Of a stretch of 64,000 bases of DNA, positions 33,618-46,210 are shown in pieces. Position numbers and translations under genes: made by a program. Each line of letters starts with the position of its first letter. The first letter of the stretch is position 1. The DNA lies in contig PYIU01000005.1 of assembly GCA_003415625.1 (NCBI GenBank), forward strand, positions 2,609,001-2,673,000. Direction: 5' to 3'. The notes beneath the pieces are model-generated. The model searched no databases. It was not told the origin of the DNA and worked only from the letters and a program-made list of their open reading frames with translations. This DNA is from Aquanectria penicillioides (Eukaryota; Ascomycota; Sordariomycetes; Hypocreales; Nectriaceae).

Positions 33618-36259
33618 CGCGGCCACAGCTTCCGATGCTCCGCCGAAAGGCTTGGATTCGAGGGTAGCCAGGTTGACAGCTAGGCCCAGGCCAGACTATT
33701 GTGATCTAAGTAACGTAAAAAAAAAAATACGTCGGATACTGGAGAAACAAGGTTGATGGTGATGAGGTCGAGATTGACAAGGGAGGCGTTCGAAGTAAGA
33801 TAAGACGCAGGCCGAGCAATTGACGGCTCTCAATTCGACCGGGGGTGGTTGGACTGGGAGCGGGCAGCAGGTGAGAGAAGGAGAAATGCAGAGCCAGCCA
33901 CGGTGTCGATGGGTAGAATGGGATTGAGTGGAGAGGACGAGTATATGACCAACAAAGACTCGATGCTTGCCGAGACGGGCGGACGCCGCTAGGATGGGAG
34001 CAAAAGACTGAGCAAGAGGGCAGAAGGGAGCGGGTGAGCGATGAAGCAAGGGACGAGGCGGAAAGAAGGTAGCTGTTATCTGGAAAAATTTCCTGGGGGG
34101 CGTGGCTGAGGCTGCTCCGTTTACGGCCTCGGAGTCCGGGCAGCTTGGCGGACGGACGGCGGTAGCTGAGGCCAACTACCACGGGGTATGGAGTACAGGC
34201 CCTTCGACAGGGCCTTGTCTCCCAAGGTAGGTAGTGGGTACAAGGCCTTTTTGTACTATGTTTGCACCCACTCATCAGTAAATTTCTCGTCCAAACATCA
34301 CTAAAGAATGTCCGCCGCCGCGGAGGTACAAAAGCTCGGCGTCCTCGGGGTAAGGGTGGGGGATAGGAACCCAGCGGTCATTGGATAACATAGGCAGGCA
34401 GGGTCGCCAGAAGGGCTAATGCACTAAAACCGCCGCCGAGGTATCCATGGCCTTCCTTGCAAGCTACCTTGGTAGGCAACATGTTTTTCTTCTTCCCCCC
34501 GTCCCCCCAAAGACGACGGAGCGGATAATTGGGAGATTAGTAAATCCCTGTTCAGTCTGCTGAATCCTCTCAACACACATTAAACTTGTACTGCGTTCTA
34601 TCGGTCTCTGCCGGTGTGACTGGTATCCTACTTTTTCCATGTGCACCCAGGTACTTGACTAAGTATCTACCAATGTGCTGTACATCGTCCAATGCTCCAT
34701 CTCGGACCTGTCTACATTCACGTACCCAATTCTTCTCACACGCAAGAAGATGATGTGACGAGCGGCAAACTCGGACTCCCCCAGGTTATAGCATGTGGGG
34801 TCTTGTCTGTGACACTTCATTTTCAGATGGAGTCAGTTTTCTAGTTCCAGTTGCCTCCACCAAACATCTAGGGATGGGATGGAGTACCAACAAATAACAT
34901 GAGCGGACAATTGAGTTAACCTGTGTACACATCATGCGCTGCGAATTGTCGATTGCATTCTGATCTCGTAAACACTATTTTGGTTGGACATCTCACTCGG
35001 CTAAGCAAGGCTTTGGCTAAAATTTATCTTTGGCGTCCCTCTCTCTCTCCCTTGAGAATGCCCTGCACTATGTGTTATTGCTCTACGTCTTGAGGCAGGG
35101 ATGGAGCCAGCAAGTGCCCGAGGTGGTTAACATATCATCAATTTTTTTCCCCTTTGCCACAGCTCTACCTCCATGATGGTCGCCTTTTTTTAATCCCAGA
35201 TGGAGCAGGTATAATCTGCCGCTGGGCTCATCACCATTGCCAAGGTAGCAGGGCCAATAATTCAAGCAGATGTCACCATCAATCAAATGATATCAACTCT
35301 GCATCCTATTGTTTATTTCCACATCCTCTCCCGCCTCACCAGAAAGCAATGCACGCGCCCACTGTTCCAAGCTGGCGGCAATTGCATTGGGTGCCTACCT
35401 AAGGCATCACTTCTCTCACCTGCTCTAAGCCTTTATCAGTGCCTGATTTGATTCGACCAGGTTTCTTTTTTCAGGGCTCGCTTGTGTCAGACCCATCAAG
35501 TAATCAAACTACTACTGTGCTACTTACAAACCATACCTATCGCAACAACTAAATGTACAACTGATATCCACCCAATCTAAGTCCCTAATCTAATCAATCA
35601 GCGGACCAAGCCATCGTAGGTCAAGCAACACTACGACTTGCGTGAAATAAGAACAAGGCCAGGGCTCCCTCAATGAAATGCAAGTGTTTGTCTGGATATG
35701 CCCTTCAATAACCCTGCACGTATTTTTTTTTTTTTTTTTTTTTTTTGGTTCTTACTCACCACAACTACAGTTTTGGACCATTTCATTTCAGGCACTCTAA
35801 CGACGTAAGCCTCATTTTGAAGCCCGAATCAACTGAGCCCCGGGGATAGAGTCGACGATATTTTTTCCTGTTTTGATGCCGATAAAAATTACCATGATAT
35901 GACATAAGTATAGTGATAAACGAGGCCATATTCAACGCTTAGCGTAGTGCAAACAGTGAGGTATGTTCAGTATCCGGATCGGTTCTTGCATCATCTCGAC
36001 ATCGGCACATATTAATACAACAATTTGACTCAAGCAATTATCTTATGCATTGAATGCTGTTCTAATGTCAAACACAACGCTCTACCATTTCACGACATTT
36101 GTATTCTCCTTGTCTGGAACGCTAGATGAAACCAAATTCTGAGGAGACGGAATTTCGCCCCAAGAGAAAAAAAAATCAGTGATGGGTGCAGGAAAACGAA
36201 ATGGATCAAGCAGCGCAGCACTGGCATGGGTCTAAATAGAGCAGAGAAGAACTACATCC
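33618..36259. other. 2.6-kb intergenic region
   Basis: Upstream of mitoferrin the minus strand is C/T-rich (33700-34250), a probable leader/promoter. The rest, up to the ATG9 stop, is gene-free as far as I can see, with a T24 run at 35723-35746. Long frames on the minus strand at 33700-34275 are products of the pyrimidine bias. Confidence 0.5.
35723..35746 (+). repeat. Poly(T) tract, about 24 nt
   Basis: A pure T run in the 3' flank of ATG9. On the minus (ATG9) strand this is poly(A), but it lies more than 500 bp past the stop codon, so a genomic A-tract is more likely than a processed tail. Confidence 0.75.
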
Positions 36260-39091
36260 TCACACCATCCCCCCGCCTCGGCGAGGCCGTTGCGTCTGTT
36301 GCAATTGATAGATTAGTCCCAGCACGCCGGCCTCCGTCTCCTCTGCGTTAGCCGCGCTGTTCTCTCGGCTGAGACCCTTCCCAGGCGATGTCTCCCAGGT
36401 GGATTCGCCTAATATCCCACCCCCTTCGTATACAGATTCCTCTTCTGGTAATCGTCGATCTCGGACAATGTCTTCTGGTGGCTCTTCAATAATCTGACTT
36501 TCTCCTCGATAACCGCCACGAGGGTGCCTTGACCAGTAGAGACTTCGAGCCCCTGTATTAGCGGTCGAAGCTGGCTGGTGGTGTTGATCTAGCAATATGG
36601 ATGCCATTGGTGATGGCGGGGGGAGCGAAGGCCCAGCCCAAGATCCTCGTGCGGGCATTGGAGCCCGGCTTCTTGTCCTTCCAACTTCTCCCCGTACCAC
36701 CTGCGAGCCCTGCATTTCTGCTGCCAATGTAGGGGAGTTAAGTCCAGGGAATGCTGGTGGTGGATGGAAAGCCTGCCGAGCACCTGGAGGCATGTGGCCA
36801 GGAATGCCCGTTTTGGGGTTGATAACATAGTTGTCAATGAATCCATAGTAGGATGCTGCCATTTTCCCGTGCTTCGTTGAATAATAGTCTTCCCGCACAT
36901 CCCGATGGGCACCATGCTGTCCTGCATTTCCAACTCCCTTCTGGAAGTCGAAAACGGCAAAGGAGCATACGTATCCAAGACCATCCACATGAATTGTGAA
37001 CTCACGGAAAAAGTCAATAATCTGATCGCTACACTTAGGCAGCGAAAACAGAAGTAGCATGGGTGTTGTGATGATACCCATGACTTCTTCTAAAAAGATG
37101 ACTACCTTCATCTTGTACAATTCCGAGAACTCTTTCTTTACCTCGAAGCTGTGCAGTCGGCTATACCAATGGTCTGGCATATAATGAGTATACTCGATGA
37201 CATTGCGGAGTGCATATTCTGGGTTGAAGACGAGTGTCTCTTCTGATACCATACCCCGGGAAATAGCCCATACAGCACCAAAGATGCCCAAATAGAATAG
37301 GACTGTTCGGTCTTTCGTGATCTCGAAATTTAGAAAGAGTTCCGAGTCTAACACTGAACCAACAGCCAGAATAGCGGTAATAGCTCCAGTCATGAAAGCA
37401 ACACTTCGGGCAATATCCTCCGTCATACGTTTCGGGAATTGGTCGATGTACCGAGTCGCAAAAGGAACTGACATATGCAACCTCTCATAAAAGATGTGCG
37501 GTAGTTCATTGAACTCACGGAACTTCCACTCGGCTAAAGATGTGTACTTGCGCGCAGCAGCCAGCTTGGGGTCCTTTTGGTATTCCTGGGAAAACCCATC
37601 AGTGAAAGTTCAAGATTTGCGATATCAGTGTCACTCACATTGTAATAAGTAAAGAAATAGACTATGACAACGTACGCAAGTACAACTGGTGCGAAAATGA
37701 GATTTAGAAATCCTGCAAAAACGAGCCTCTGTTTTAGTTTCTGGCTAAGTAAGCCTCGTCGATCCGCACGAAGAAAGTCTTGCTGGACCTGGCCCAACTC
37801 ATTAAAAGCCATATCGAGAATGCAATAATGCAAATACCACTCCATTGTCTTGGAGAATAGTTGACGGCCTCCAAAGAAGGGTACGGGAAGTGACAAGTTT
37901 AGGATATCCTTATTAATCATTGCGATAAGGTAATTATCTTTGCGCATTAGGCGATTGGCTATGTCGTGGGCATCAAGCCGCTCTTTTGATTGACTGCCGA
38001 TGAACCGGCGAAGGCTTGGGGATATGTTAGTGGCTGTTTTTGGATTCTGGTCTCGCAAAGTCATAATTCTGGCCACAATATCCTGCCAGGATACTGTTTG
38101 CATATCCTGTTCAGGGATGTCGAGAAGGTAGATATAAAAATCTCGAATGTGCATCAAGCGTCGTATCTCGACGAAATATTGAACCGATTTCCAAATGAAA
38201 AAAAACAATATAGCCAGATGCCGAGGTTCCACGCCCCAGACATCTTACTAGTGCACTGCTGAATGACGACTTGATTCAATGACCTACTGTCAGGGACCTT
38301 GGAATAGTCGACGCATTGGCAGAGAAATGTGAGCAAAACCGTGACGAACAGGGTCTCACTATGAAAAAGTCAGCATGTGAAGTCATGGTCTGGGTTCAAA
38401 TGATCGGAACCTACAGCAGCCACAGAGCATTTGCACACAGGATGCACCACAGCCCACCCCCCTCGTAATAGTCATAGACATCTCGCATGAAGCTATCCAA
38501 GTTTGAAGTGTTGACCCATCTCCAAAGCGCCTTTTCCCTGGGACTACCGAGCATAGCTCCTCTCATCAATGGCCTTGGTTGAGGTCTAGGGGGTAAACCA
38601 AATAAATCGTCTCGATGAAGTCGCTGTTGAGCTGTTGCTGCCTCCCACTGCGCCTGCACCGTGGTCGATGAAGGACCAGCGGCGGTTTGGGGATGTGGAT
38701 CCATCTGTTTGCCAGTGTTCTTTAAGGTCGGTGGATGGGTATCGGATCCATTATGTTCGACTAGCAGAGATGCTGGTACATCATTGTCCACATCATCGTC
38801 AATGGTAGGCCATTTCGAAGATGGTCCACCAGAACTTCTTGAACGAGGACCAATATGGCGAGGGCGTCGCGAGTTATCTCTGTGGTCAAATGCCGCACTA
38901 TCAACTGTTATTCGGCTGTCTCCAGCAGCAAGACCGTCGGCATCAAGGTCGTTCAAGTTTTGCTCCAAGTTCTCTTCATCTAGCCCGAGCTGGTCATCAG
39001 CGTATCCGTCTTCGTGTGAGCGCAACTGCTCGTAGAATGATCGTGTTGTCGTTGAGGGTGGCGCGATGCGCGAGAATATGTTGGAAGTCAT
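36260..39091 (-). CDS. ATG9: ATG9, autophagy lipid scramblase (apparent frameshift)
   Basis: Multi-spanning membrane protein on the vesicles that seed autophagosomes. Exons on the minus strand: 38415-39091, 37639-38358 and 36260-37585 (introns 56 and 53 nt). The Ser/Asp-rich cytosolic N-terminus (about 1-200) leads to FMRDVYDYYEGGGLWCIL, then the family core: CVDYSKVPDSRSLNQVV, MSGAWNLGIWLY, KSVQYFVEIRRL, the long DFLRADRRGLLSQKLKQRL loop, NEYQKDPKLAAARKYTSLA, ELPHIFYERLHMS and GFIDNYVIN. In exon 2 a run of eight A on the + strand (38198-38205) is one short: NLGIWLYC and FFFIWKSVQYF lie in different frames. With one base restored the exons sum to 2724 nt (907 residues). The C-terminal tail is Pro/Gly-rich and disordered. 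Confidence 0.92.
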
Positions 39092-39903
39092 GGTGAGCCC
39101 GAGGCTGATGGATTATCTAGAGGTGGTAAAGAGCATATCGTTCAGGATCGATCTGAGGCGGGAGTGTCGGCTGTTGGGCAAGGATGGACGCAGAGACAAA
39201 GCAAAATAAGGGTATCTGCGATAGTAGAGATACGATAAAACCGTCAGGCACTCCAAGTTGCTAATATCCTGTCGCGCGGGGACAAGTTGAAATCTAAATA
39301 GCAACAAACGATGAATCAGTTGAGGGCGAGCGTGATTGATGGTTGGGGCAGGTGACCATGATAAGCATGACCCAGTGAGCGCATGCACAGCCTTAACATG
39401 TGCATTCCAGTCCAGGCATCTGAACTTGGGACAAAGAAAGCGCATGCGACTGACCTGAGAGCCTCGGTCGTAGGTGTATTGTAACAAGCACGATGATAAG
39501 AGCCGATTAGGATCTAGAATGTGCAATGGAAGCTCTAGGCATCGGAGATGGAGGCATGACGCTCTAAAGCGGTGTGTCAGTTTTGCCGGACTTATTGTTG
39601 ATAGGCCACCCCACCCTGCTTGATCCACCGCCTGCCCTTTCAGAACCATACTCACGACACATTGCAATGCTGCTGAGATCCACTCCAGCTTGAGTTGTGA
39701 CAAAGGACGCTGGCGGAAATTGAGTGTTTCTATCAACTCAACAACTTATTTATCAGTAAATTGCTTGGACTAAGAGCCTAGGGTGCTGTTTCTAAGAGTA
39801 CTCTTCCTTCTGTCGTCCTCACGATTCAAATCGAAACAAGATAAGATTCTCCAGTACTCCTTTTCAAGTTCATTCCCCCTGGACTGAATTCCTACCACGG
39901 ACA
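39092..39903. other. Divergent promoter region ATG9 / COG6
   Basis: 812 bp between two membrane-traffic genes on opposite strands. A 207-codon minus-strand frame (39113-39736) has no recognisable features and is probably chance. No defined regulatory motif is claimed. Confidence 0.5.
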
Positions 39904-42028
39904 ATGGCGGTAGATCAAGCACTGTCTTCAAGACCACCTGCCTCCAAACAGATTTCGAATTCAGCTTCACTAGCGTCAGAGATTTCTCCAGCATTGACGT
40001 CAACGCCGAAAGGTGTCAAACCGCTTGCATCGAAAATAACCAGCGTTCTCTCAACGACCCACTCTGATACCGAATTCAGAGACGCCCTCAATCTTCTAGA
40101 CCAGAGGCAGGTGCAGAATGACGCCGAGATTCGCCGCCGACTCCGGTTAGACCTACAGAAGGAAGTAATTGACATCAATTATGAAGTCATCTCGGAATTT
40201 GGTCGTGTTGCTGAGGTATGTTGAGCACTCAAGTAAAGCCATCGTTTTCTAAAATATATCTCAGCAACTTCGGCGCATCAAAGCTACCCTTGAAAAGCTC
40301 AATGTTGGATATGAGGACATGAAAAGCCAGGTTGTTAAAGCTCATAGCCAGACATCCCCGGCACTAGCCGAAGCCACGTCCCTTTTAGAACAACGGAGAC
40401 AGGTAGAGGTCAAGCAAGAACTTCTTGGGGCATTCAAGAAGCACTTCATCATGTCCGAAAGCGAAGTCATCGCACTCACAATGACAGCTGAACCAGTCGA
40501 TGATCGTTTCTTTGATGCATTGAGCAAGGCAAAAAAGATAAGTAAAGACTGTGAGATTCTACTTGGTTTTGAGAAACAGACGCTGGGCCTAGAATTGATG
40601 GAGCAGACGTCCAAAAACATCAACCTTGGCTTCCAAAAGCTCTACAAGTGGATACAGCGAGAGTTCAAAACCTTGAACCTTGAGAACCCACAGATGAACC
40701 CATCAATTCGACGTGCACTCCGCGTTTTAGCCGAGCGGCCGACCCTATTTCAGAATTGTCTAGATTTCTTTTCCGAGGCGAGGGAACGAATTCTTTCAGA
40801 CTTCTTCTACGTCGCCCTGACTGGAACCTCACCGGCCGGGGTAGAAGATCCATCAATCAAGCCGATCGATATGACAGCCCATGATCCTTTGCGTTATGTG
40901 GGAGATATGCTTGCATGGATTCACTCGGCCACGGTCAGTGAACGAGAAGCGCTAGAGGTCTTGTTTGTAGCTGAAGGCGAAGAACTGGCGAGGGGTTTGA
41001 AATCTGGTCGTGATTCAGAGGTATGGCGATTGGTAGCAGACGATGTTGATGCTGAGGCCGACTTCAATGCTCTTAAGGCGCTCCACGACCTGGTCGATCG
41101 AGACGTTTCAGGCGCAGCTCGAGTGCTGCGCCAGCGGGTCGAACAGGTCATTCAAGCCAATGAGGAAATCATCCCAGCATACAAATTAGTAAACCTAATC
41201 AATTTTTACAGGATCACCTTCCAAAAGACACTTGGCATAGACCTCGACTTGGTCGAGTTGATTGGGGGCCTTGAAAAGGAGGCACTTCGCCAGTTTCGTG
41301 CATTGGTGCGGGATCACATTGCGACGATACAGGGCGAATTCCAGCACGCCCCATCCGACCTTGGCCCTCCTGTTTTCCTACAGGATTCTTTGAAACAACT
41401 TAGCGCCATCAGTAAGACATTCGAGTCATCACTATCTGCTCTGGAGGACCGAGAGGCGGAATTCGAAAACGTCTTGACAGAAGCATTTGAGCCCTTCATG
41501 GCAGGATGTGAAAATATGGCCAAGTCGATGCACACTCGAAACGGTGCAATCTTTTTCATCAATTGCATGTTATCGGCCAACAGCTGTTTGAAACTCTTCG
41601 ACTTTACGCGGCGAAGGGGAAAAGAGCTTCGAGCAAAGGCATCTGAGGAAGCCAAGAAGCTTGTCAAGATTCAGTATATCTTCTTCAGAAACGGGTCGGG
41701 TTTGGAGCCAGTGCTCAAATCATTACAGGGGGGAGCAACTGGTCGGGCTGTGTCGCTGGATAAGAACGCGTTAAGTCAAGCAAGTCAGGCCTTGGATGAC
41801 TTCCTACCATCGGCACTCATGGATGCAATGGATAATCTTAAACATCTACAGGATTCCAAACTGGCTAGAAAAATCACAGAGGAAGCCGCTGAGAGCTTTT
41901 GCGGCGACTTTGAACAGTTAGAAGACGCCATCGCAGCAGCTGAGGACTCTACAGGCTCAGGTGACGATGATAGCTTCCGGTCTGTTTTCCCTAGAACAAC
42001 TGCCGAAATTCGCGTGCTACTTTCCTAA
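39904..42028 (+). CDS. COG6: COG6, conserved oligomeric Golgi complex subunit 6
   Basis: Lobe-B subunit of the COG tethering complex for retrograde traffic within the Golgi. Two exons, 39904-40215 and 40265-42028, around a 49-nt intron, give 691 residues. The N-terminal region (about 45-145) has the COG6 signature of paired helices ([18 protein letters not shown], then [20 protein letters not shown]). The C-terminal helical bundle follows, with [46 protein letters not shown] and [16 protein letters not shown]. The length matches the family and no frame problem is seen. Confidence 0.92.
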
Positions 42029-42810
42029 AGTCTAGCTCAACCAAAGACCAGAGGTTAAATGTCACGTCTCAGAATAGCTTGATGTACAAATACCCTTGCA
42101 GCTGTAATTAATTTTACACCATCTTCAAATGAACACATCTTCGGTTTGGGCTGGTGGACTCAATGCTCCTGCCTCGGGTTTTATGAAAGCAACAACAAAC
42201 TTGAAATATGGGCTATGGGCGTCTTTGGAAATTGATAGTAAAGAATCAAATGTTGAATAAGGAATTGTGTAATTAATTCAAGAATGAAATGGAGCACCAC
42301 GATAGCATTGTTTATCTTCAACAGGAAAATTCCCCTTTCCGTCTGCGTCGCTCATTCCGTTGGATGCCCACTGACGCCACTGAACAGTGGGTCAGTCCTT
42401 GCTACATGCGACTAATGCGTTTGTACCCCGCTACCTGTGAGATTGCGCCTTGGTAGGCTGTGAGCGGCAGGCTACGTCACCGCCCACAGTGCTACGACTG
42501 AGCCTTGAGTTCTTTGCCATGTGCCTAGCACCAACTTGCTTCATCCTCCTCAATCATCCAAGTAGGAGACCGCAAGGTCGTTCGACCATCCGCTTCCGCG
42601 ATATACATCTCTCCCTCGCTCCCTCGTCCCCCCGCTCCCCTGCACCTGTCAGCCTCTCCTTTTTATTCATTGGCCTCCGGACCCCAACTCACTTCTTTTT
42701 GCCTGCCGAACATTGGGCCCGTCGGCCGTCGAACCTGGAAAGCCACGTTGATCCGCCCGCAAATTGACCAAGGCCAGGCTGGGGGTTAACATGTCCTTCG
42801 AGTCGAAGCC
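42029..42810. other. Intergenic region upstream of the AAA ATPase
   Basis: COG6 3' flank, then a C/T-rich promoter and leader (42590-42780). An ATG at 42791 opens a short frame ([14 protein letters not shown]) that overlaps the main start out of frame. It may act as an upstream ORF. Confidence 0.5.
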
Positions 42811-45345
42811 ATGTTACGCAACAAATCCCTGGCTATCCTACAAAAGACATATGATGACAGCTATCTGAGCTGCTCCACTGCCGTCTATTACGAGGGTCAG
42901 GTACGTACAGTGTCAAGCCCAATAGCAAGGTCGAGCATGCCATCAAATTTGGTCGCTCACGACCCATTCTCAATAGGGAAACGAAATCGAGGCGATGCGC
43001 CACTGGAGGACTGCCCTTGACCAGATTTACGATTATCAGGCGAATCGTGCTGCCCCTGCACATGTTCCGCTTACAAGTACGGAAAAGGCCTTGCAGGATG
43101 CTGTTAAAGAGCTGGAGCTGCAATGCAAAGAACGAATAGACCTCCTTGAAGCTCTACGAATCTCACGGCATGACGACTGTGCCTCATCACCGGCCACGGG
43201 GAAGTTACTAAAGCGGCCCAGTTTAGCAGAGACTGATGGCCGGGGCAAGGGCGCCATAGGGCAAGGCACTATCCCTGCCGTGACATACTCTGAGCTCTCG
43301 CGCCCTGCCCTGCCTCAACGGCCGTCTTTTCCTGAACGTCGATCTTCCGAAAATGTGGTCATGAACAACACCAATCTGCATCTTGACCCAGCTGGGTCGC
43401 CCACTTCACTCTCGGTGTCATCCTCTCCAATCCTACCTCCCCGGACCAGGAAAACATTGCAATCTCCTAGTCCAGAAAGGCACACCATGAGAACAACCTT
43501 GCGTTCTGGAAAATCCAGCGATAGACCTTCCAAATCGAGCCGCCGGTCACCCAAGCCTATTGGCGAAGGCTCCAGCAAAGCTGCCAGCCTGGCGTGGAGC
43601 ACACTTGGGTCAAGGGACAAACACCTGAGACGTGATTCAACTGAAGCTAGGTCAACACTGCCAGGCCCGGCGAGCCCACGGGCTTCACTCGATCAAGGGC
43701 GCAAGCCTATATCAGGCTTGCAATGGGACAGTCATTCGAGGAGACTGGTGGTCCCTCGAGAAGGTGAGCCCAGCAGGGAGACTCGCCATTCTGATGAATA
43801 CGTATACACGCGGCCATCCCTTCTATCCGTTAGTGCTGCATCAAGTGCACTTGGTGCATTATCTATGCAGGATCCCCTTCCGACAGATCAAGGACCGAGT
43901 CGTCCCGAACGACCAGCGGTCGGCCGAGTGGGACCTTCAACGATGTCCCCACGCAAGGCTTCGAAGCAGCATGAGTCCATCACTGCCAACAGGGTTGTTG
44001 ATGACCATGCAGAGTACACGGAGATGAAAGCAGCACCAGAACTATGCACAGGGAAAAACTCGGCTGTAAGACGATCTGGTGGGTCATCCAAGCAAACGAG
44101 GCTGGACTCGGAAAAGGCAAATCGATTTCGGCGACAGGGACAGCCGTCAAGACCGAGTTCCACCTCAAGTACTTCCGGTGACGATTCTAGCCCACATATG
44201 GCCATAACTTATCGAATGGGGGAAGGGGAAGCTTCTATACAGAGCGACCTAGAAGCTCATAATTCTGAAGAATCGCCAATAGAAGACAGCGCAGATGAAA
44301 TGGCAACTTGGAAGAAAAAGAAAGTTACAGTACTCAAAAATCTACCTCCAGGTGTAGATGAGGCAGCCGCAAAGCAGATCCTAAATGATATTGTCATACA
44401 GGGGGATGAGGTTCATTGGGGCGATGTTGCTGGTCTGGAGATTGCCAAAAACGCACTTCGAGAGACGGTGGTGTACCCATTCCTTCGCCCAGATCTGTTT
44501 ATGGGATTACGAGAGCCTGCCAGGGGCATGCTATTGTTCGGGCCCCCGGGTACTGGAAAAACTATGCTAGCAAGAGCGGTGGCAACGGAATCTAAATCAA
44601 CATTCTTCTCCATCTCAGCAAGCAGCTTAACAAGCAAGTACCTAGGTGAATCGGAGAAGCTGGTGAGAGCACTTTTCGGACTCGCCCGGATGCTTGCGCC
44701 CAGCATTATCTTTGTTGACGAAATTGACTCATTGCTATCCCAGAGATCGAGCACAGGCGAACACGAGGCTACTAGAAGGATCAAAACAGAGTTTCTAATC
44801 CAGTGGAGCGATCTTCAACGTGCAGCGGCAGGGAAGGAGGTTAGTGAGAAAGACAAGGAACGGGGTGATGCAAATCGGGTCCTAGTACTAGCGGCAACCA
44901 ATCTCCCTTGGGCAATCGATGAGGCTGCCCGCCGGCGTTTTGTAAGGCGGCAATATATCCCTCTCCCGAGCCAACAACCAGGGAAACACAATTGCGAACT
45001 CTTCTAGGGCAACAAAAACACGATCTTTCAGATGTCAATATTCGTTATCTTGTGGAACTGACGGACGGTAAGTAGTTGACACGCGAGATCATATTTATGC
45101 TCAACCTAACCCGGTCTACTTCAGGCTTCTCTGGTTCCGATATCACGGCATTAGCCAAGGATGCCGCCATGGGGCCACTGCGATCCTTGGGTGAAGCATT
45201 GTTACATATGACAATGGATGAAATCAGGCCAATCGGGCTTTTGGACTTTGAAGCGAGTCTAGGTACAATCCGACCCAGCGTGAGCAAGGCGGGCCTAAAG
45301 GAGTATGAGAATTGGGCAAATGCGTTTGGTGAAAGGGGCGGTTAG
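42811..45345 (+). CDS. AAA ATPase, SAP1/YTA6 (spastin/VPS4-like) family (apparent frameshift)
   Basis: Meiotic-clade AAA ATPase with an MIT-like N-terminus. Exons 42811-42900, 42977-45067 and 45125-45345. The first about 80 residues ([20 protein letters not shown] to [16 protein letters not shown]) form an MIT-like helix bundle. A 380-residue Ser/Arg-rich disordered region follows, then the AAA module: [19 protein letters not shown], Walker A GPPGTGKT, Walker [12 protein letters not shown], arginine-finger region [14 protein letters not shown], and the C-terminal [19 protein letters not shown]. At 44965-44967 (CCC) one base seems missing: IPLP continues as [15 protein letters not shown] only in the next frame. 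With it restored the exons total 2403 nt (800 residues). Substrates could be microtubules or ESCRT-III; the sequence does not decide. Confidence 0.88.
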
Positions 45346-45692
45346 ATGGTTGGATTTGTTATAGGTATTCAGAGTGTCTCTCAGCAACCTTTAAGAGAAA
45401 GCAAGTACAACAGAAAAGAGTCTTATACAATACGCCGCTCCTCTCGAAGAGTGGACTGACTTGGGTCAAAAGTTTCGGGTTCATTTTCTGCATGGTACAA
45501 CTGCTTTGTTGATACGCAACGCCTCATCACGCCAAGAAGAAAAAAGCCAGATTATGATACAAAACAGGGAGTTAAGTCCTTTGCAAAAGGCTTCACAACT
45601 CTGCAAAAAGTTCCGTTTGCTACTGACGGCTCTGCAATGATGCTGTTATCCAGGTATTGGCAGCAGCTGTTAAGAAACCTTGTTGATAAAAC
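45346..45692. other. Convergent spacer, AAA ATPase / uS17m
   Basis: 347 bp of 3' flanking DNA from two convergent genes. Nothing else is seen. Confidence 0.5.
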
Positions 45693-46210
45693 CTAGACCT
45701 CCAGCTGCTTTGCCTCATCCAGAGCATCACGATTAGATTCACCCTTCTCGCCTCGTCGGTTTTGTTCTTCAACCCGCCTCCTGGCTGCTCTTCTCTCATC
45801 CTTGGCTGCTTTCTTAGACTCTCTTTCAGCTATCCTCTCTTCCAATGTAGGTACAGGAGGACGGTCTTCAATGGGAATACCGAACGGCGCAATAATTTGT
45901 TTCACAACATGGCGTTTATGTTGGGAGGTTGGCCAGCCAGGAACAATAGAGATGACATCGCCGGTTCGGAGGGAAGAGTTGGGGTCATGGACGAGGTAGT
46001 GCTTGGGATCGGCAAACCACTGTACAGCATCAGTACATCATCAAAAAAAATTGTTCCACAAAGAATTTAACGCACTTTGTTGACGATCTTGTTCCACTTC
46101 TGGCCACCAACTCGGACCTTCACTGTCTTCTGCATTAGACCAGCCGACACCACAACGCCGTGCAATTCATGTGTGACACGGCGCGCAGCCTTGGCGACTT
46201 GCGAGGACAT
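45693..46210 (-). CDS. Mitochondrial small-subunit ribosomal protein uS17m
   Basis: Bacterial-S17-type OB-fold protein of the mitochondrial ribosome small subunit. Two exons on the minus strand, 46076-46210 and 45693-46019, around a 56-nt intron, 153 residues. The S17 core appears as LHGVVVSAGLMQKTVKVRVG, then KIVNKWFADPKHYLVHDPNS and LRTGDVISIVPGWPTSQHKR. A charged helical extension follows (RIAERESKKAAKDERRAARR), common in fungal mitoribosome proteins. No strong presequence is seen, but the N-terminus MSSQVAKAARRVTH is basic. Divergent from EMG1. Confidence 0.9.

Noticed and set aside
33696..34275. Two long overlapping minus-strand frames upstream of mitoferrin
   Set aside because: Both come from a pyrimidine-rich promoter/leader; peptides are Ser/Pro/His-rich without domains.
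39113..39736. 207-codon minus-strand frame between ATG9 and COG6
   Set aside because: No recognisable motif, and it sits in the divergent promoter region; treated as chance.
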